Below are positions 1-7,834 of a DNA stretch of 64,000 nucleotides, piece by piece. The DNA comes from Archangium lansingense. Its GTDB lineage: Bacteria > Myxococcota > Myxococcia > Myxococcales > Myxococcaceae. The translations under genes and the position numbers were made by a program. The notes under the pieces are model-generated. The model saw only the letters and a list, made by a program, of their open reading frames with translations, was not told the DNA's origin and searched no databases. The DNA lies in the NCBI RefSeq assembly GCF_026626635.1, contig NZ_JAPNKA010000002.1, positions 1 to 64,000 of the forward strand, given 5' to 3'. Each line of letters opens with the position of its first letter. Positions within the stretch are counted from its first letter, which is position 1.

Positions 1-99
1 GAGGAGCGCCGCCCGCCTTCCCTCGAAGGCCACCACGCCACGCCCCGCGCAGCCCGCCACCATCACCAACGCCGCCACCACTGCCAACGTCCTCGTCAT
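1..99 (-). CDS. Lipoprotein, 3' end beyond window (partial)
   Basis: The minus strand opens at ATG 99 with a lipoprotein signal peptide: MTRT, a hydrophobic stretch LAVVAALVMVAG, then the lipobox cysteine (VAGC) at residue 17. Only 33 residues are in the window. A strong ribosome-binding site, GGAGG, lies 9 bases upstream of the ATG. The gene is divergent from the gene at 212 and shares its intergenic region with two palindromic operator sites (117-150), so both may be controlled together. A small lipoprotein on a T4SS plasmid could be a VirB7-type outer-membrane component or an entry-exclusion protein. Neither can be decided from this fragment. Confidence 0.6.
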   Translation of the reverse strand, partial: MTRTLAVVAALVMVAGCAGRGVVAFEGRRAALL

Positions 100-116
100 T
101 CGTGTTTACCTCCACC

Positions 117-150
117 GCACGTGATTACGTGCGCGCATGTGATAACATGC
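117..150. promoter_or_regulatory. Plasmid-wide palindromic operator, tandem pair (sites A1, A2)
   Basis: Two adjacent 16-bp palindromes: GCACGTGATTACGTGC at 117-132 and GCATGTGATAACATGC at 135-150, offset by 18 bp. They lie between the divergent lipoprotein (start 99) and the gene at 212. The same motif precedes ssb, virB2, virB5, repA and other leader genes in this window, so it is read as the operator of a plasmid regulator. The regulator is not identified. Confidence 0.7.
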
Positions 151-211
151 GCTTGCCCGCAAGCAAACCCCACGGGCCGCCGGCCGCACGAAACGCGAGC
201 AGCTCCCCACC

Positions 212-1093
212 ATGACCACCGCCCCGCCGTTTCCCCTCGCCAGCACGCCCGTCCGCCGCTTCTTCCGCCCCGAGGACCTGCACGAGCTCTTCACCTACGG
301 CTTCGAGACGCTCAACGTCTTCGACCACGCTCGGGCCCACCTGCCTCCCGAGGAGTACGCCGCCCGGTGGAGCGCCCTCGAGGAGCAGTTCGGCGACGTG
401 CAGAGTGTGCTCCGGGAGATCGCCTTCCCCTCTCATGGGCAGGTCCTCACCAGCATGGAGCCGGGCCACTACCGCACCAGCTTCAACTACGTCGCCCACC
501 GTCAGCGCGAGGCCGCCTTCGCCGTGGAGTTGCTCTCCGCGCAGACCTTCGGAGGCTTCACGCACGAATGGCTCGTCCGCTCCGCCCCGGCCACCCTTGG
601 CCCCGCGCCCTGGGAGCACCTCCTCGCGGAGGCCCACTTGGCGCTCGGCCTGGAGCCCCTCACCGACATGGCAGCCCCCTCCGACGAGGAAGACCCAGAG
701 CTTGCCGCCGCCTTCCTAATTGGCCTCATGCGCCAGGCGCTCGACAACCTCGGCTGCCTCGCCTCCCAACCCCTCTTCGCCCACGTGCGAAAGGAGCGGC
801 CCGGCGGCGAGCTGCGCGAGGACCTGCTCGTCTTCGTGCGGCGCTGCCTCGCCTACGCCACCACCTACCGCTCCTCTTCCTCGCAGCCTGCGCGCCTCCT
901 GAGCGCGGCGGGGCCCGCCCGTCTCGCTCTGCGTCAGGCCCTGGAGTCATGGAGCCCCAGCGAGGACCTGGCCGGCACCGCGGCCGCCTCGCTCACCCCG
1001 CTCGCCCGCTCCTGCCTGGAAGCGCTCGAACTCCACGCCCCCAACGGCGATTGGGATGCCTTCCGCGGGCGGAGTCCCGCTCAGGCCGCTTGA
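212..1093 (+). CDS. Hypothetical protein, operator-controlled
   Basis: A 293-residue protein I do not recognise. It is mostly alpha-helical by composition and has no signal peptide, membrane segment or metal motif. Conspicuous pieces are an N-terminal RRFFRPEDLHELFTYGFETL block and an acidic centre (about residues 150-160, DEEDPELAAA). Codon use is strongly GC3-rich, as expected for a real gene here. The operator pair at 117-150 ends about 60 bases upstream, making this one of three unknown genes led by the same operator (the others start at 41597 and 54153). That placement suggests a transfer, maintenance or regulatory role expressed with the conjugation genes. No function is assigned. Confidence 0.75.
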   Translation: MTTAPPFPLASTPVRRFFRPEDLHELFTYGFETLNVFDHARAHLPPEEYAARWSALEEQFGDVQSVLREIAFPSHGQVLTSMEPGHYRTSFNYVAHRQREAAFAVELLSAQTFGGFTHEWLVRSAPATLGPAPWEHLLAEAHLALGLEPLTDMAAPSDEEDPELAAAFLIGLMRQALDNLGCLASQPLFAHVRKERPGGELREDLLVFVRRCLAYATTYRSSSSQPARLLSAAGPARLALRQALESWSPSEDLAGTAAASLTPLARSCLEALELHAPNGDWDAFRGRSPAQAA

Positions 1094-1115
1094 CGTTCGC
1101 GCCCTGGAGGCTGCC

Positions 1116-1343
1116 CTAGCCAGTGATGGGACTCTGCAGCACGAACACCTGATGCGGCCCCGTCCGCACTCCGCGGTGCGCCAACACGTTCAGGTAGCGT
1201 GTTCGCTGGTGCCCCTCGATCAGCAGGAAGCGATCTCCTCGCGCGGGGCCCTCTCGACGCCGAATCCCACTTGGGGTCTCCAGCACCACGATTGGGTAGT
1301 CCCAGGTGCCCCGTAGGAGCGCGGCGACGGTCGGGTGCTTCAC
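1116..1343 (-). pseudogene. Gene remnant (ParB-nuclease-like segment)
   Basis: The 75-residue minus-strand frame contains a coherent conserved-looking block: HPTVAALLRGTWDYPIVVLE near the start, then FLLIEGHQRTRYLNVLAHRG, then HQVFVL. The GHQRTRYLN piece resembles the GERRxRA-type box of ParB/Srx nuclease-fold domains. I recall similar short proteins with a GTWDYPI...EGHQR...VYVL pattern, but cannot name the family. The only start is a GTG at 1343, and the same reading continues upstream (TAWIVKHP) without a clear ATG until a stop. This looks like the 3' part of a decayed gene. It could alternatively be a short functional protein. Confidence 0.4.
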
Positions 1344-1429
1344 GATCCACGCGGTCGGAGTCGTCCCGGTCTGCCCGATTTCGTCGCAATGGTCTCCGCG
1401 CTCAAGTTAGAGTCGGGCGAGGAGGGGGC

Positions 1430-2212
1430 ATGTCGCGATATCAATTTTCCAACGCGCAACGATACGCGATATTCTTGGTGCATGGCATGAAATGCTACCT
1501 GTGTGGGGTCCCACTCGACCTCACCTCGATGCAAGTCGACCACGTCGTGCCCGAGCACCTGCTCGAGACCCCCTCACTATTTGAAGCTGCCAAGTCAGCG
1601 CTGGGCCTCCCCGCTTCGTTTGACCTGAACTCGTTCGAAAATTGGATGCCGGCATGTGGCTCATGCAACGGGAAGAAGGCAGCGCTCCAATTTCGGCCTT
1701 CCCTTCTTATCCAGGCGGTAGTGCAGCGTCTCGCAGAGAAAGCCGACGAGGCTCGCCGGCTTTGCGACGAGGTCGTTAGCACCAGACGGGTGTCCATCGC
1801 GCTCAGCGACTTGGAACGCGCACAGGAGAGCGGCCGGAATTTCGACGGGCCGACACGGGAGCGACTATTGGCTCTTCTGGGATTTGCCGCGGAACGCGCG
1901 CTCGTGCCCAGGGGACAACCACTTCGTTTGACGCAGTCATTTCGGCTCGTGGCGACCACGGTGGAGGACGCAAGGCGTTGGGGTGCCACCCACTGGTCTA
2001 TGCCCCCACGTGAGCCAGGTGAGCCAGCGCTGGTCGTACTGTTTCGGGCGGAGCGAGGTGAGTGCGTTGAATGTGGTCTGACCCAACGGGTCTTTCAGCC
2101 GATTAATCAGGAAGGTGGTGGCGATCCGATTTGCGACGCGTGCCTGTCGGCCCTGGATTGGATGCCCCCTGTGACCTTGGGAGATTTGCCCACCCACGTC
2201 ACCCAGGCCTAA
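1430..2212 (+). CDS. HNH endonuclease-domain protein
   Basis: A 260-residue protein with an N-terminal HNH nuclease domain: CYLCG (about residues 23-27), the DHVVPEHLL catalytic His box (about 39-47) and a second zinc pair in WMPACGSCNGKK (about 82-93). The C-terminal region has another zinc-ribbon-like pair of CxxC motifs (CVECG and CDAC). The start at ATG 1430 is chosen because GGAGG lies just upstream; longer readings have no ribosome-binding site. It is convergent with the CD-NTase gene (2346-3668), separated by a terminator-like element. Base composition is a little less GC-rich than the conjugation genes, in keeping with acquired defence or homing cargo. It may be an effector or a stand-alone endonuclease. 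Confidence 0.8.
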   Translation: MSRYQFSNAQRYAIFLVHGMKCYLCGVPLDLTSMQVDHVVPEHLLETPSLFEAAKSALGLPASFDLNSFENWMPACGSCNGKKAALQFRPSLLIQAVVQRLAEKADEARRLCDEVVSTRRVSIALSDLERAQESGRNFDGPTRERLLALLGFAAERALVPRGQPLRLTQSFRLVATTVEDARRWGATHWSMPPREPGEPALVVLFRAERGECVECGLTQRVFQPINQEGGGDPICDACLSALDWMPPVTLGDLPTHVTQA

Positions 2213-2246
2213 AGGCAGGTATTCGAGAAGATGAAGATAATGAAGA

Positions 2247-2284
2247 GGGGGTCCAAGAGCTGCCAACACAGCCCGAGGCCCCCC
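2247..2284. terminator. Terminator-like element between convergent genes (repeat copy 1)
   Basis: A GGGGG run at 2247-2251 can pair with the CCCCCC that ends the 17-base element ACAGCCCGAGGCCCCCC at 2268-2284. The same 17 bases recur at 5250-5266 and 39214-39230, each in a gene-free spot with an upstream G-run. Convergent placement between the HNH gene and the CD-NTase gene suits a bidirectional terminator. No T-tract follows. Confidence 0.4.
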
Positions 2285-2345
2285 GTTCGACCCTCCCTGC
2301 CAAAACTGCGCAGCCCGGCCCTACGTTCCGCGCCGCCGTAGTCGC

Positions 2346-3668
2346 CTATTCCTGTCCACCACCCTCGCCTTCAATAGGCACACGAATTCGGTCGGTTGCG
2401 ACGACGACGCCATTCTTGACGGCGACGCATTCCACGATGTGGTCCCCGTAGAAAATGCTGCTTTCAGTTCGCTCTAGATGGCCAGCATCCTCCAGGATTT
2501 GCCCTCGTATATTGTCCCGACGAATCGCCTCAGTCCCCCGGTTAAGGACTTTCCAGTAGAGCTTGAAGGGCTCGGGCACGTCGTGCCATTTGACGAAGAA
2601 CCGCAGTGACCGCTTGCGCTGAAGTCGCAGGCGTTTGGCGAGCCGCTCAGTAAGCAGGAATTCGCGGAAGCCGTTCTGAGACACTTCGCACTCGAGCTCG
2701 ATGTTGTATCGGACGTCGTAGGGAAAGCGGTCCTCGAAGAACTGCTCGGTATTCGTCGCGCGGTGGACACCATCCATGACGAGGGCCGACTTCTTGAGGT
2801 CTGCGGCGTCGGCCGGAAACCCGCGTCCGTAGACCTTCCGCCACTTCGCGTTCTGCGTCGACTTCCCCTCTGCCTCAATTGCCTTCAGGCAGAGTTCGTG
2901 CGCCTTCTTTGCCTTCTTCTGGAACTTCTTCTTGACCTTGACCTGCTGCTTGCTCCCAAGCGCCAAGAAGAACGCTTGGTCGGGGAGCTCAGCGAGATAG
3001 GCAAAAAAGTCACGACTCATCCAGTCGTAATACAAGAAGCTCTTGTCGTCATAGGCCTCCGTCGACTCGAGGAAGTTGTGAGCAAGGGTGTCGATGAGCA
3101 ATCCGCCCATGCCGACACCGTGCTTGTTCTTCCATGCTCGCGCCATTTTTGCGAGGCGCCTGAGATTCCCGTTCTTCCGCTCGTCGACCTGGGACATCGC
3201 GTCGATTTCGTCGCGCGGCTTGGTGTTCTTCCAGCTCCCGCCCCCATAGGTGTCCGGGTACTTGAAGCTGCCGTCTTTCTCTTTGAAGACAGGCTGAACC
3301 TCAACGTGGAAGCTCTCGTAGAGTACACTGACGACGAGCCGGTCCACGCGAATGTCTGTCTTGGGGTAGCGGTCCTTGATCGCATTGCTCGCGGCGGTGA
3401 GCAGTTTGGACTGCCCGCCCTCTTCCTTGTAGTCGTCCCAGGAAGTGTCCGGCATGATGTAGAGCATGTCGAGGTCCGAAACGCCCCTAATCGCCGTTCC
3501 CCGGCCATACGAACCGACCTGCAGTCTGTTGTCGGTCTTCGACTCGGTATCGCGGAACTTCTTGTTCAACGCCGCCGTGATCTCCCCGTACCGCAGTGAG
3601 ATTGTTTCGGCATTGTCGATCTGAACATTCGACAGGAATTCACTAAACGTTTCGCCCAGTCCCACCAC
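2346..3668 (-). CDS. CD-NTase (cGAS/DncV-like nucleotidyltransferase) with AGS-C sensor domain
   Basis: A 440-residue nucleotidyltransferase of the CBASS type. The polymerase-beta-fold motif GSYGRGT lies at residues 52-58, followed by SDLDM with the metal-binding pair D65/D67. A third acidic position is seen in FHVEVQP (E123). Such enzymes make cyclic oligonucleotides in response to phage. The last ~130 residues match the pattern of the AGS-C C-terminal sensor domain: an FFVKWHDVPEP-like strand, WKVLNRG, an RGQI block, then FYGDHIVECVAVKNGVVVA. It is the last gene of a minus-strand set preceded by two HNH proteins (3710-4012, 4030-4335) and an HTH/membrane protein (4547-5026). No SAVED, TIR, patatin or ubiquitin-like CBASS partner is visible, so the effector is uncertain. 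Confidence 0.85.
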   Translation of the reverse strand: MVGLGETFSEFLSNVQIDNAETISLRYGEITAALNKKFRDTESKTDNRLQVGSYGRGTAIRGVSDLDMLYIMPDTSWDDYKEEGGQSKLLTAASNAIKDRYPKTDIRVDRLVVSVLYESFHVEVQPVFKEKDGSFKYPDTYGGGSWKNTKPRDEIDAMSQVDERKNGNLRRLAKMARAWKNKHGVGMGGLLIDTLAHNFLESTEAYDDKSFLYYDWMSRDFFAYLAELPDQAFFLALGSKQQVKVKKKFQKKAKKAHELCLKAIEAEGKSTQNAKWRKVYGRGFPADAADLKKSALVMDGVHRATNTEQFFEDRFPYDVRYNIELECEVSQNGFREFLLTERLAKRLRLQRKRSLRFFVKWHDVPEPFKLYWKVLNRGTEAIRRDNIRGQILEDAGHLERTESSIFYGDHIVECVAVKNGVVVATDRIRVPIEGEGGGQE

Positions 3669-3709
3669 TGCCTCCTACGGCATTCGACCCTTGAACCCCG
3701 CCACCACCG

Positions 3710-4012
3710 CTACTTCAAACGTCTGCCCGTGAAGTCCCGCTTCGCGTAGCAGTCTGCAGCCCAGTGCGTCGTACTGCCGCACTTGAAGCACGCGTCTGGC
3801 TTGCCGCCATGAAGGCGGCCATGCACCGCCCGGCTGACAACGACCAGATTCTCCGGCCGGTTGTTGTCCTTGTTCTCGTCGAGGTGATGCACCACCTTTC
3901 CTCGTCCGATAGGGCCTCCGACCTTCTTCTCCGCCACGCGACGGTGCACGTACTTCTCGCGCCCGTCGCTGTCGATAAACGTCTTGTACCCGTTCCTTCG
4001 CCGAAACCTCAT
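3710..4012 (-). CDS. Small HNH endonuclease with CCHC zinc knuckle
   Basis: A 100-residue basic protein. The centre carries an HNH_3/homing-type core: VVHHLDENKDNNRPENLVVV (about 40-59) followed by HGRLHGG. The C-terminus adds a zinc knuckle, CFKCGSTTHWAADC (about 75-88; C-x2-C-x4-H-x4-C). The start ATG 4012 is supported by a GGGGGAA ribosome-binding site. It sits 41 bases upstream of the CD-NTase gene on the same strand and 17 bases downstream of another HNH gene, so the three probably form one operon. HNH domains without a SAVED sensor are unusual next to a CD-NTase. It may be an effector nuclease or a hitchhiking homing endonuclease. Confidence 0.7.
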   Translation of the reverse strand: MRFRRRNGYKTFIDSDGREKYVHRRVAEKKVGGPIGRGKVVHHLDENKDNNRPENLVVVSRAVHGRLHGGKPDACFKCGSTTHWAADCYAKRDFTGRRLK

Positions 4013-4029
4013 ATTTCCCCCGCCCGTTC

Positions 4030-4335
4030 CTACAGGCCCAACAGTCGCGCCAAGAAACCCTTCTTCTTCCTCGTCGGCACGTCGACGCCGCGCGCACGGA
4101 GCTCCGCCTTGAAGGCCCTCGCGTTCCGACCGCCCTTCTCCTGGTTGCAAGCAACGCAGGCCGCCGCGAGGTTGTTCAGGTGGTCGGTGCCCTGGTTGCG
4201 CCTCGAGCGCGAGTGGTCGATCTGCCACGCGCCCCGGCTCCCCGTCTTCCCGTGGTTCTTGATGGACAGTCTCTTGCCGCAGTAGCGGCACTTGCCCTTG
4301 TCCTTCTCGTACACCTCGTGCTTCCGATGACTCAC
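4030..4335 (-). CDS. HNH endonuclease
   Basis: About 101 residues. It contains a compact HNH domain: CRYCG (zinc pair), WQIDHSRSRRNQGTDHLNNL (catalytic Asp-His and Asn) and CVACNQEKG (second zinc pair), then a basic tail. I place the start at GTG 4335 (reading MSHRKHEVYEKD) because GGGAGG lies just upstream. An ATG at 4347 is in frame, but its GGAG motif touches the start codon, which is too close. It precedes the zinc-knuckle HNH gene and the CD-NTase on the minus strand. Two adjacent small HNH proteins could form a heteromeric nuclease. That is inference. Confidence 0.75.
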   Translation of the reverse strand: MSHRKHEVYEKDKGKCRYCGKRLSIKNHGKTGSRGAWQIDHSRSRRNQGTDHLNNLAAACVACNQEKGGRNARAFKAELRARGVDVPTRKKKGFLARLLGL

Positions 4336-4434
4336 ACTCCCTCCCATCTCCTTCGTCGCTCATGCGACCGCGCTACGCGCGGTACACACGCCTGGTTGGC
4401 CGCTCACTTCGAGCTGGCTTGACGAAGGACATGC

Positions 4435-4453
4435 CTGATGGTTAGACCATCAG
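4435..4453. other. Perfect hairpin in upstream region of the HNH/CD-NTase genes
   Basis: CTGATGGT (4435-4442) and ACCATCAG (4446-4453) are perfect complements around a TAG loop. This lies about 100 bases upstream of the first HNH gene on the minus strand. It could be an operator for the adjacent HTH protein or part of a terminator. The sequence alone does not distinguish these. Confidence 0.4.
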
Positions 4454-4504
4454 TGTTCGCGCAGTCTTCGTCACGCCGCTCAGGCCGAGCAGCTGTGGCC
4501 TCGG

Positions 4505-4530
4505 GGGGTCGGAGTTGCCGCTCCGACCCC
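4505..4530. terminator. Strong hairpin after the HTH/membrane-protein gene
   Basis: GGGGTCGGAG (4505-4514) pairs perfectly with CTCCGACCCC (4521-4530), with a six-base loop. It lies 17 bases beyond the stop of the minus-strand gene 4547-5026. There is no run of T, so it may be a weak or factor-assisted terminator, or attenuate read-through into the HNH/CD-NTase genes. Confidence 0.5.
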
Positions 4531-4546
4531 TCATTCTTCGCTCCCG

Positions 4547-5026
4547 CTACTTCGCTCCCCCCTTCGACGTCTTCCGCACCACTCTCCGGACAGGGGCTGG
4601 AGCTGGCGTCGCCCTCGGCACTACTGGTGCCTGTGCCGCCGAGCTTGGCGACGCGGTTCTAGTTACCCGCACCACCGGGGCAGGCGCCTTCGCTTCGGCC
4701 GCTGTGGAAGCGCCCGCGCCTGAAGCCGTCGTCGGCGCCTTGTCGTCGGAGAACAGGTACTCAAGCAATTTGAAGAGGGCGAACAGACCGCCTCCGATCA
4801 GCAGTGCGCCTCCAAGCGTCGTCTTCAATGCCTCGAGGCCCCCTGTCGCCCGCGCCTGCTGCATCGCCGCGAGAATCCGCGCCGCGTTGGGATCCACCTT
4901 CACCTCACCCTCACCTTCCGTCTCCCACCGATAGAGCGTCGAGGGGTTGACTCCGAGCAACGTGGCGAACGCACCCGAGGTCATCCCGAGCTCTGTGCGC
5001 AGTCCCTTAATTTCGTCGCCCGTCAT
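4547..5026 (-). CDS. HTH-domain protein with single transmembrane segment
   Basis: A 159-residue protein. Residues about 1-45 form an XRE/YdaS-like helix-turn-helix (EIKGLRTELGMTSGAFATLL followed by GVNPSTLYRWE). A hydrophobic span, about residues 68-85 (LGGALLIGGGLFALFKLLEY), is a probable membrane helix. The tail is Ala/Pro-rich and basic. ATG 5026 is chosen because TGGAGA lies 8 bases upstream; a longer reading to 5092 has no such site. It is the first gene of the minus-strand series leading to the CD-NTase. A DNA-binding head joined to a membrane helix is unusual: it could be a membrane-anchored regulator or a CBASS-type membrane effector with a co-opted HTH. Confidence 0.7.
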   Translation of the reverse strand: MTGDEIKGLRTELGMTSGAFATLLGVNPSTLYRWETEGEGEVKVDPNAARILAAMQQARATGGLEALKTTLGGALLIGGGLFALFKLLEYLFSDDKAPTTASGAGASTAAEAKAPAPVVRVTRTASPSSAAQAPVVPRATPAPAPVRRVVRKTSKGGAK

Positions 5027-5900
5027 CCCGTTGTCTCCAACCTCTCCTGTAGGCCCTTGCGCCAGCAGTTGCGGGCGCTCGTGCATATGCAAGGGCGCAC
5101 ACTATCAGGAACTGAACGGCCGTCAAGCGGTGGCGGGAGCCATTCCCCGTGAGGACTACGAGCCTCCTTCCCCGTCTGAGGACCGGCCGGACAGGCAGCA
5201 GCAGAAGAAAAAGCAGGAGGGGGGCACGAACCGTTTGCGCCAGCCCGGCACAGCCCGAGGCCCCCCGGTCGGACCGCAGGAGTCCCTCCGTCGCGGGCCC
5301 GCTGCCGCCAGCGGTCCCCCGCCCCATGGACACGGGCAAGCCCGTGAAGGAGAGGACGGGTCCCCCCCGCCCCGTCCTCGTCTCCATAGGCGCGGCCACA
5401 CGCGACAGACCGCGTCAAGGCGCTGGTACTGCTCGGCCTTGACCCGGCCCGTCTACGTGCGGCTCGCGTAGAGCACCCCTTCCCCGCTGCTGCGGGGAAT
5501 GGTTTTGGCACCATTCGCCCGGGGGGCTCTGTAACTGCTCCGGACCTCGCGCGGCCCTTCGCGGACTCCCGTTGGTCGTCTTGGCGCAACGGCGCACGCC
5601 TCCTCTAGACGCCCGCGTTGGTTGCGCTCCTCACGCGCACAACTTCCTGAGGCCCGCCTGGGATAACTGCGCCAGGCCCTCCTGGCAGGGGCCTCCAACC
5701 GATGCTCGCTTCTCCCCGACCGGCCGCCATAGCGTCTCTCGTCCTTCGTCACTTCTCTTCAACTCCCTGCCGGTCATGCGCGAGCGCACGCGCGACGGCG
5801 CGGGCGACGGCGCCGCGTACTTCCGGCCCGGTGTCGTCCTGGACCGGCGCGTCTCCCTGTCCGCTTGAGCCATCGCCGGTCGCCGCTTCGCCATTCCCCC
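5027..5900. other. Long non-coding stretch with terminator-like repeat copy 2
   Basis: No convincing gene: frames here are low-complexity Pro/Arg shadows with no ribosome-binding sites. A GGGGGG run (5219-5224) and the 17-base element ACAGCCCGAGGCCCCCC (5250-5266) repeat the terminator-like element seen at 2247-2284 and 39184-39230. Several GC-rich inverted repeats follow around 5470-5525. Nothing else is recognised. Confidence 0.5.
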
Positions 5901-6122
5901 ATGCTGGGCGACAGCAGTCTCCTCGTACTGGAGGCCTCGGGCACTTACGAGGACGCCGCTGACGCCTTCTTCTTCTCCGAGCCCCGGACGCCCGCGATGG
6001 ACTACGCCCGCGAGGGCGAACTCTTCATGCCCGACGTGGCGCAGCTCCTCGAGCTGGCACTCCGCCGCGCTGCCCTACCTGCCCCGCCACAGGGCGAGGC
6101 CCTCGCCCTCAGACTGACGTAG
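5901..6122 (+). CDS. Small hypothetical protein
   Basis: A 73-residue frame beginning MLGDSSLLVLEASGTYEDAA, acidic and with no Cys. It contains FFFSEPRTPAMDYAREGELF and then a short amphipathic helix (LLELALRRAALPAP). Third-position GC is high, supporting coding. No clear ribosome-binding site precedes ATG 5901. It lies upstream of the operator-controlled ssb gene. The family is unknown. Confidence 0.4.
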   Translation: MLGDSSLLVLEASGTYEDAADAFFFSEPRTPAMDYAREGELFMPDVAQLLELALRRAALPAPPQGEALALRLT

Positions 6123-6227
6123 CTCTCCTCGGCGGGCCCGCCTCTTCGGGGGCTCGCACCGCAACCGGGCGGGCACCCTCTCCGGGTGGCGCACCGCCCT
6201 CTCTCTGCCCACCATTGAGCGTGGGGC

Positions 6228-6243
6228 GCACGTAATCACGTGC
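6228..6243. promoter_or_regulatory. Plasmid-wide palindromic operator (site B), upstream of ssb
   Basis: GCACGTAATCACGTGC, the exact reverse complement of site A1. It ends 85 bases before the ssb start codon. A further half-site-like GCATGAG follows immediately. Confidence 0.7.
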
Positions 6244-6328
6244 GCATGAGCCACGCCGTGCCCGGACGGCTGGCCGCCCCTGCAATAGCCCCGGGACTCA
6301 CTCTCGTACCTGAAGAGGGCGGACTCTT

Positions 6329-6742
6329 ATGGCTGGTGGCGTCAACAAGGTCATTCTCATTGGCAACCTCGGGGCGGACCCCGAAGTGCGCTTCACCCCG
6401 GGCGGACAGGCAGTAGCCAACTTCCGCATCGCAACGAGCGACACCTGGACGGACAAGAACGGCCAGAAGCAGGAGCGCACCGAGTGGCACCGAATTGTCG
6501 TGTGGGGCAAGCCCGCTGAGAACTGTGGGGAGTACCTCAAGAAGGGCCGTCAGGTATACGTCGAGGGACGGCTCCAGACGCGCGAGTGGACGGACAAGGA
6601 GAACCGGAAGAACTACACCACCGAGGTGGTGGCCCAAACCGTCACCTTTCTGGGGCCCAGGCCCGACGACGCCCACTCCGACGCTGGCGCTCCTCCGCAG
6701 GGCGCCGAGCCGCCCCCTCCGGAGGACGACATCCCCTTCTAA
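6329..6742 (+). CDS. ssb: Single-stranded DNA-binding protein
   Basis: A 137-residue SSB. The OB-fold occupies about residues 1-108, starting VNKVILIGNLGADPEVR, with TPGGQAVANFRIAT and EWHRIVVWGKPAENC as family signatures. The tail is short and Pro-rich and ends in the canonical acidic EDDIPF tip that recruits replication and repair partners. Plasmid-borne SSBs protect incoming single strands during conjugation. The gene stands alone behind operator site B, so its expression is probably linked to the transfer/replication regulon. Length is slightly below the 170-180 residues common in chromosomal SSBs because the linker is short. Confidence 0.97.
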   Translation: MAGGVNKVILIGNLGADPEVRFTPGGQAVANFRIATSDTWTDKNGQKQERTEWHRIVVWGKPAENCGEYLKKGRQVYVEGRLQTREWTDKENRKNYTTEVVAQTVTFLGPRPDDAHSDAGAPPQGAEPPPPEDDIPF

Positions 6743-6834
6743 CCCCTCCGCTCAGTCGGCCGCTGACTCCGTGGCGGCGATCTGCCAGCGTCTCCCGTGG
6801 GCCCCGGCACTCCTGGGGCCCGCCCCTCCCTCCC

Positions 6835-7095
6835 ATGACTACACCTCCGCAAGAGGCCCCGCCGCAGCTCCTCACCGACGAACAGAAGGCCGAGCAGTAC
6901 GCACGGCAGATCCGCGAGCACCTGGAAGCCGCCATGAGGCTCGCCACCGACGCGCAGCAGCTCGCTCTCCACCATCAGCACAACGAGGCCGCGCGCCGCT
7001 ACGGCCAGGTCTTCAAACACGCCGACTTCGCCAAGACGAACCTCGGCCACGCAGAGACGGCTGACCTACGTGGCTACCGCAACACCGAAGAGTAG
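6835..7095 (+). CDS. Small hypothetical protein
   Basis: 86 residues, starting MTTPPQEAPPQLLTDEQKAE. It is highly charged and helical, with His-rich QQLALHHQHNEAARRYGQV in the middle and no Cys. ATG 6835 lies about 90 bases after ssb and could be co-transcribed with it. It is not recognised. Amphipathic helices suggest a small nucleic-acid- or protein-binding accessory factor, but this is only a composition argument. Confidence 0.55.
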   Translation: MTTPPQEAPPQLLTDEQKAEQYARQIREHLEAAMRLATDAQQLALHHQHNEAARRYGQVFKHADFAKTNLGHAETADLRGYRNTEE

Positions 7096-7417
7096 CGCAG
7101 CACCGCCGCCCCCTGGTCCCGGCTCCTCCCGCAGCATCACCGCCAGGCCTCCTGGTAGAGGCCACCCACCGCGCCCACCGCCTCTGCCGCGCCCTCCCCT
7201 CCCCCGCTCGTCCTGGAACTCGCCCCAGCGTGCCGACGCGGTGCCGGCCATGGCGAAGGTCGCGGGCAGGGCGAGCATGACCTCATCCGCTTCGTGCTCG
7301 AGGACCGCGCGAAGACCGAGGGCCGAGGGCCGGGTGGAGGGCGGACACCCCTGCTGTCCCTCCGACACCCCGCAGCGCCGCGGCGGACTTGCGTCGGCGC
7401 TGGCGAGGCCACCGCCC
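7096..7417. other. Intergenic stretch, nothing recognised
   Basis: GC-rich, Pro-coding in several frames, with no credible start, ribosome-binding site or repeat. I see no feature in it. Confidence 0.5.
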
Positions 7418-7567
7418 ATGACGAAGGACGCACCGCTCGAAGAACTGAGGAACACCGCGACCACTGTCGCCCACGCGAAGGCCGCCATCGACGACAAGCG
7501 CGACGAACTGCTGGCGGAGACCGGCAATGCGCTCGAACTGGTGCTGGCCGCCGTCCGGATGGGGTAA
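7418..7567 (+). CDS. Small hypothetical protein upstream of parA
   Basis: A 49-residue frame: MTKDAPLEELRNTATTVAHA, then KAAIDDKRDELLAETGNALE, ending LVLAAVRMG. It is acidic and helical, with coding-like composition that contrasts with the low-complexity frame upstream. No strong ribosome-binding site is seen. It could be a real small protein or the tail of a degraded gene. Confidence 0.35.
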   Translation: MTKDAPLEELRNTATTVAHAKAAIDDKRDELLAETGNALELVLAAVRMG

Positions 7568-7759
7568 GGCGACTGGACGCGGAGCTAGGAAACGTGCGCG
7601 CTTTCCTCCAGGTTCTCGGGCCCCTCCAGCCTGCTCGCGTGAGCAGTTGGCGCCTACTTCGAGGGCGCCACCGCACGCGAAAACCCGCACGCTTCGTGCG
7701 ACCTGTCACGTCGGGCCCGAGTAGGGCAGGGCACCGACCGTAAACGCATGCTTGCCTCG

Positions 7760-7789
7760 TTGACCCCTCGGCGAGCGAAACCGTATAAG
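7760..7789 (+). promoter_or_regulatory. Sigma70-type promoter for parAB
   Basis: TTGACC (7760-7765) and TATAAG (7784-7789), each five of six to consensus and spaced by 18 bases. The predicted transcript starts near 7796, about 39 bases before parA. It is the clearest canonical promoter in the window. Confidence 0.6.
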
Positions 7790-7834
7790 ACTTGCACGCT
7801 CGCTACCCCTACAACTGCCTCGAAAGGGTGCCCA

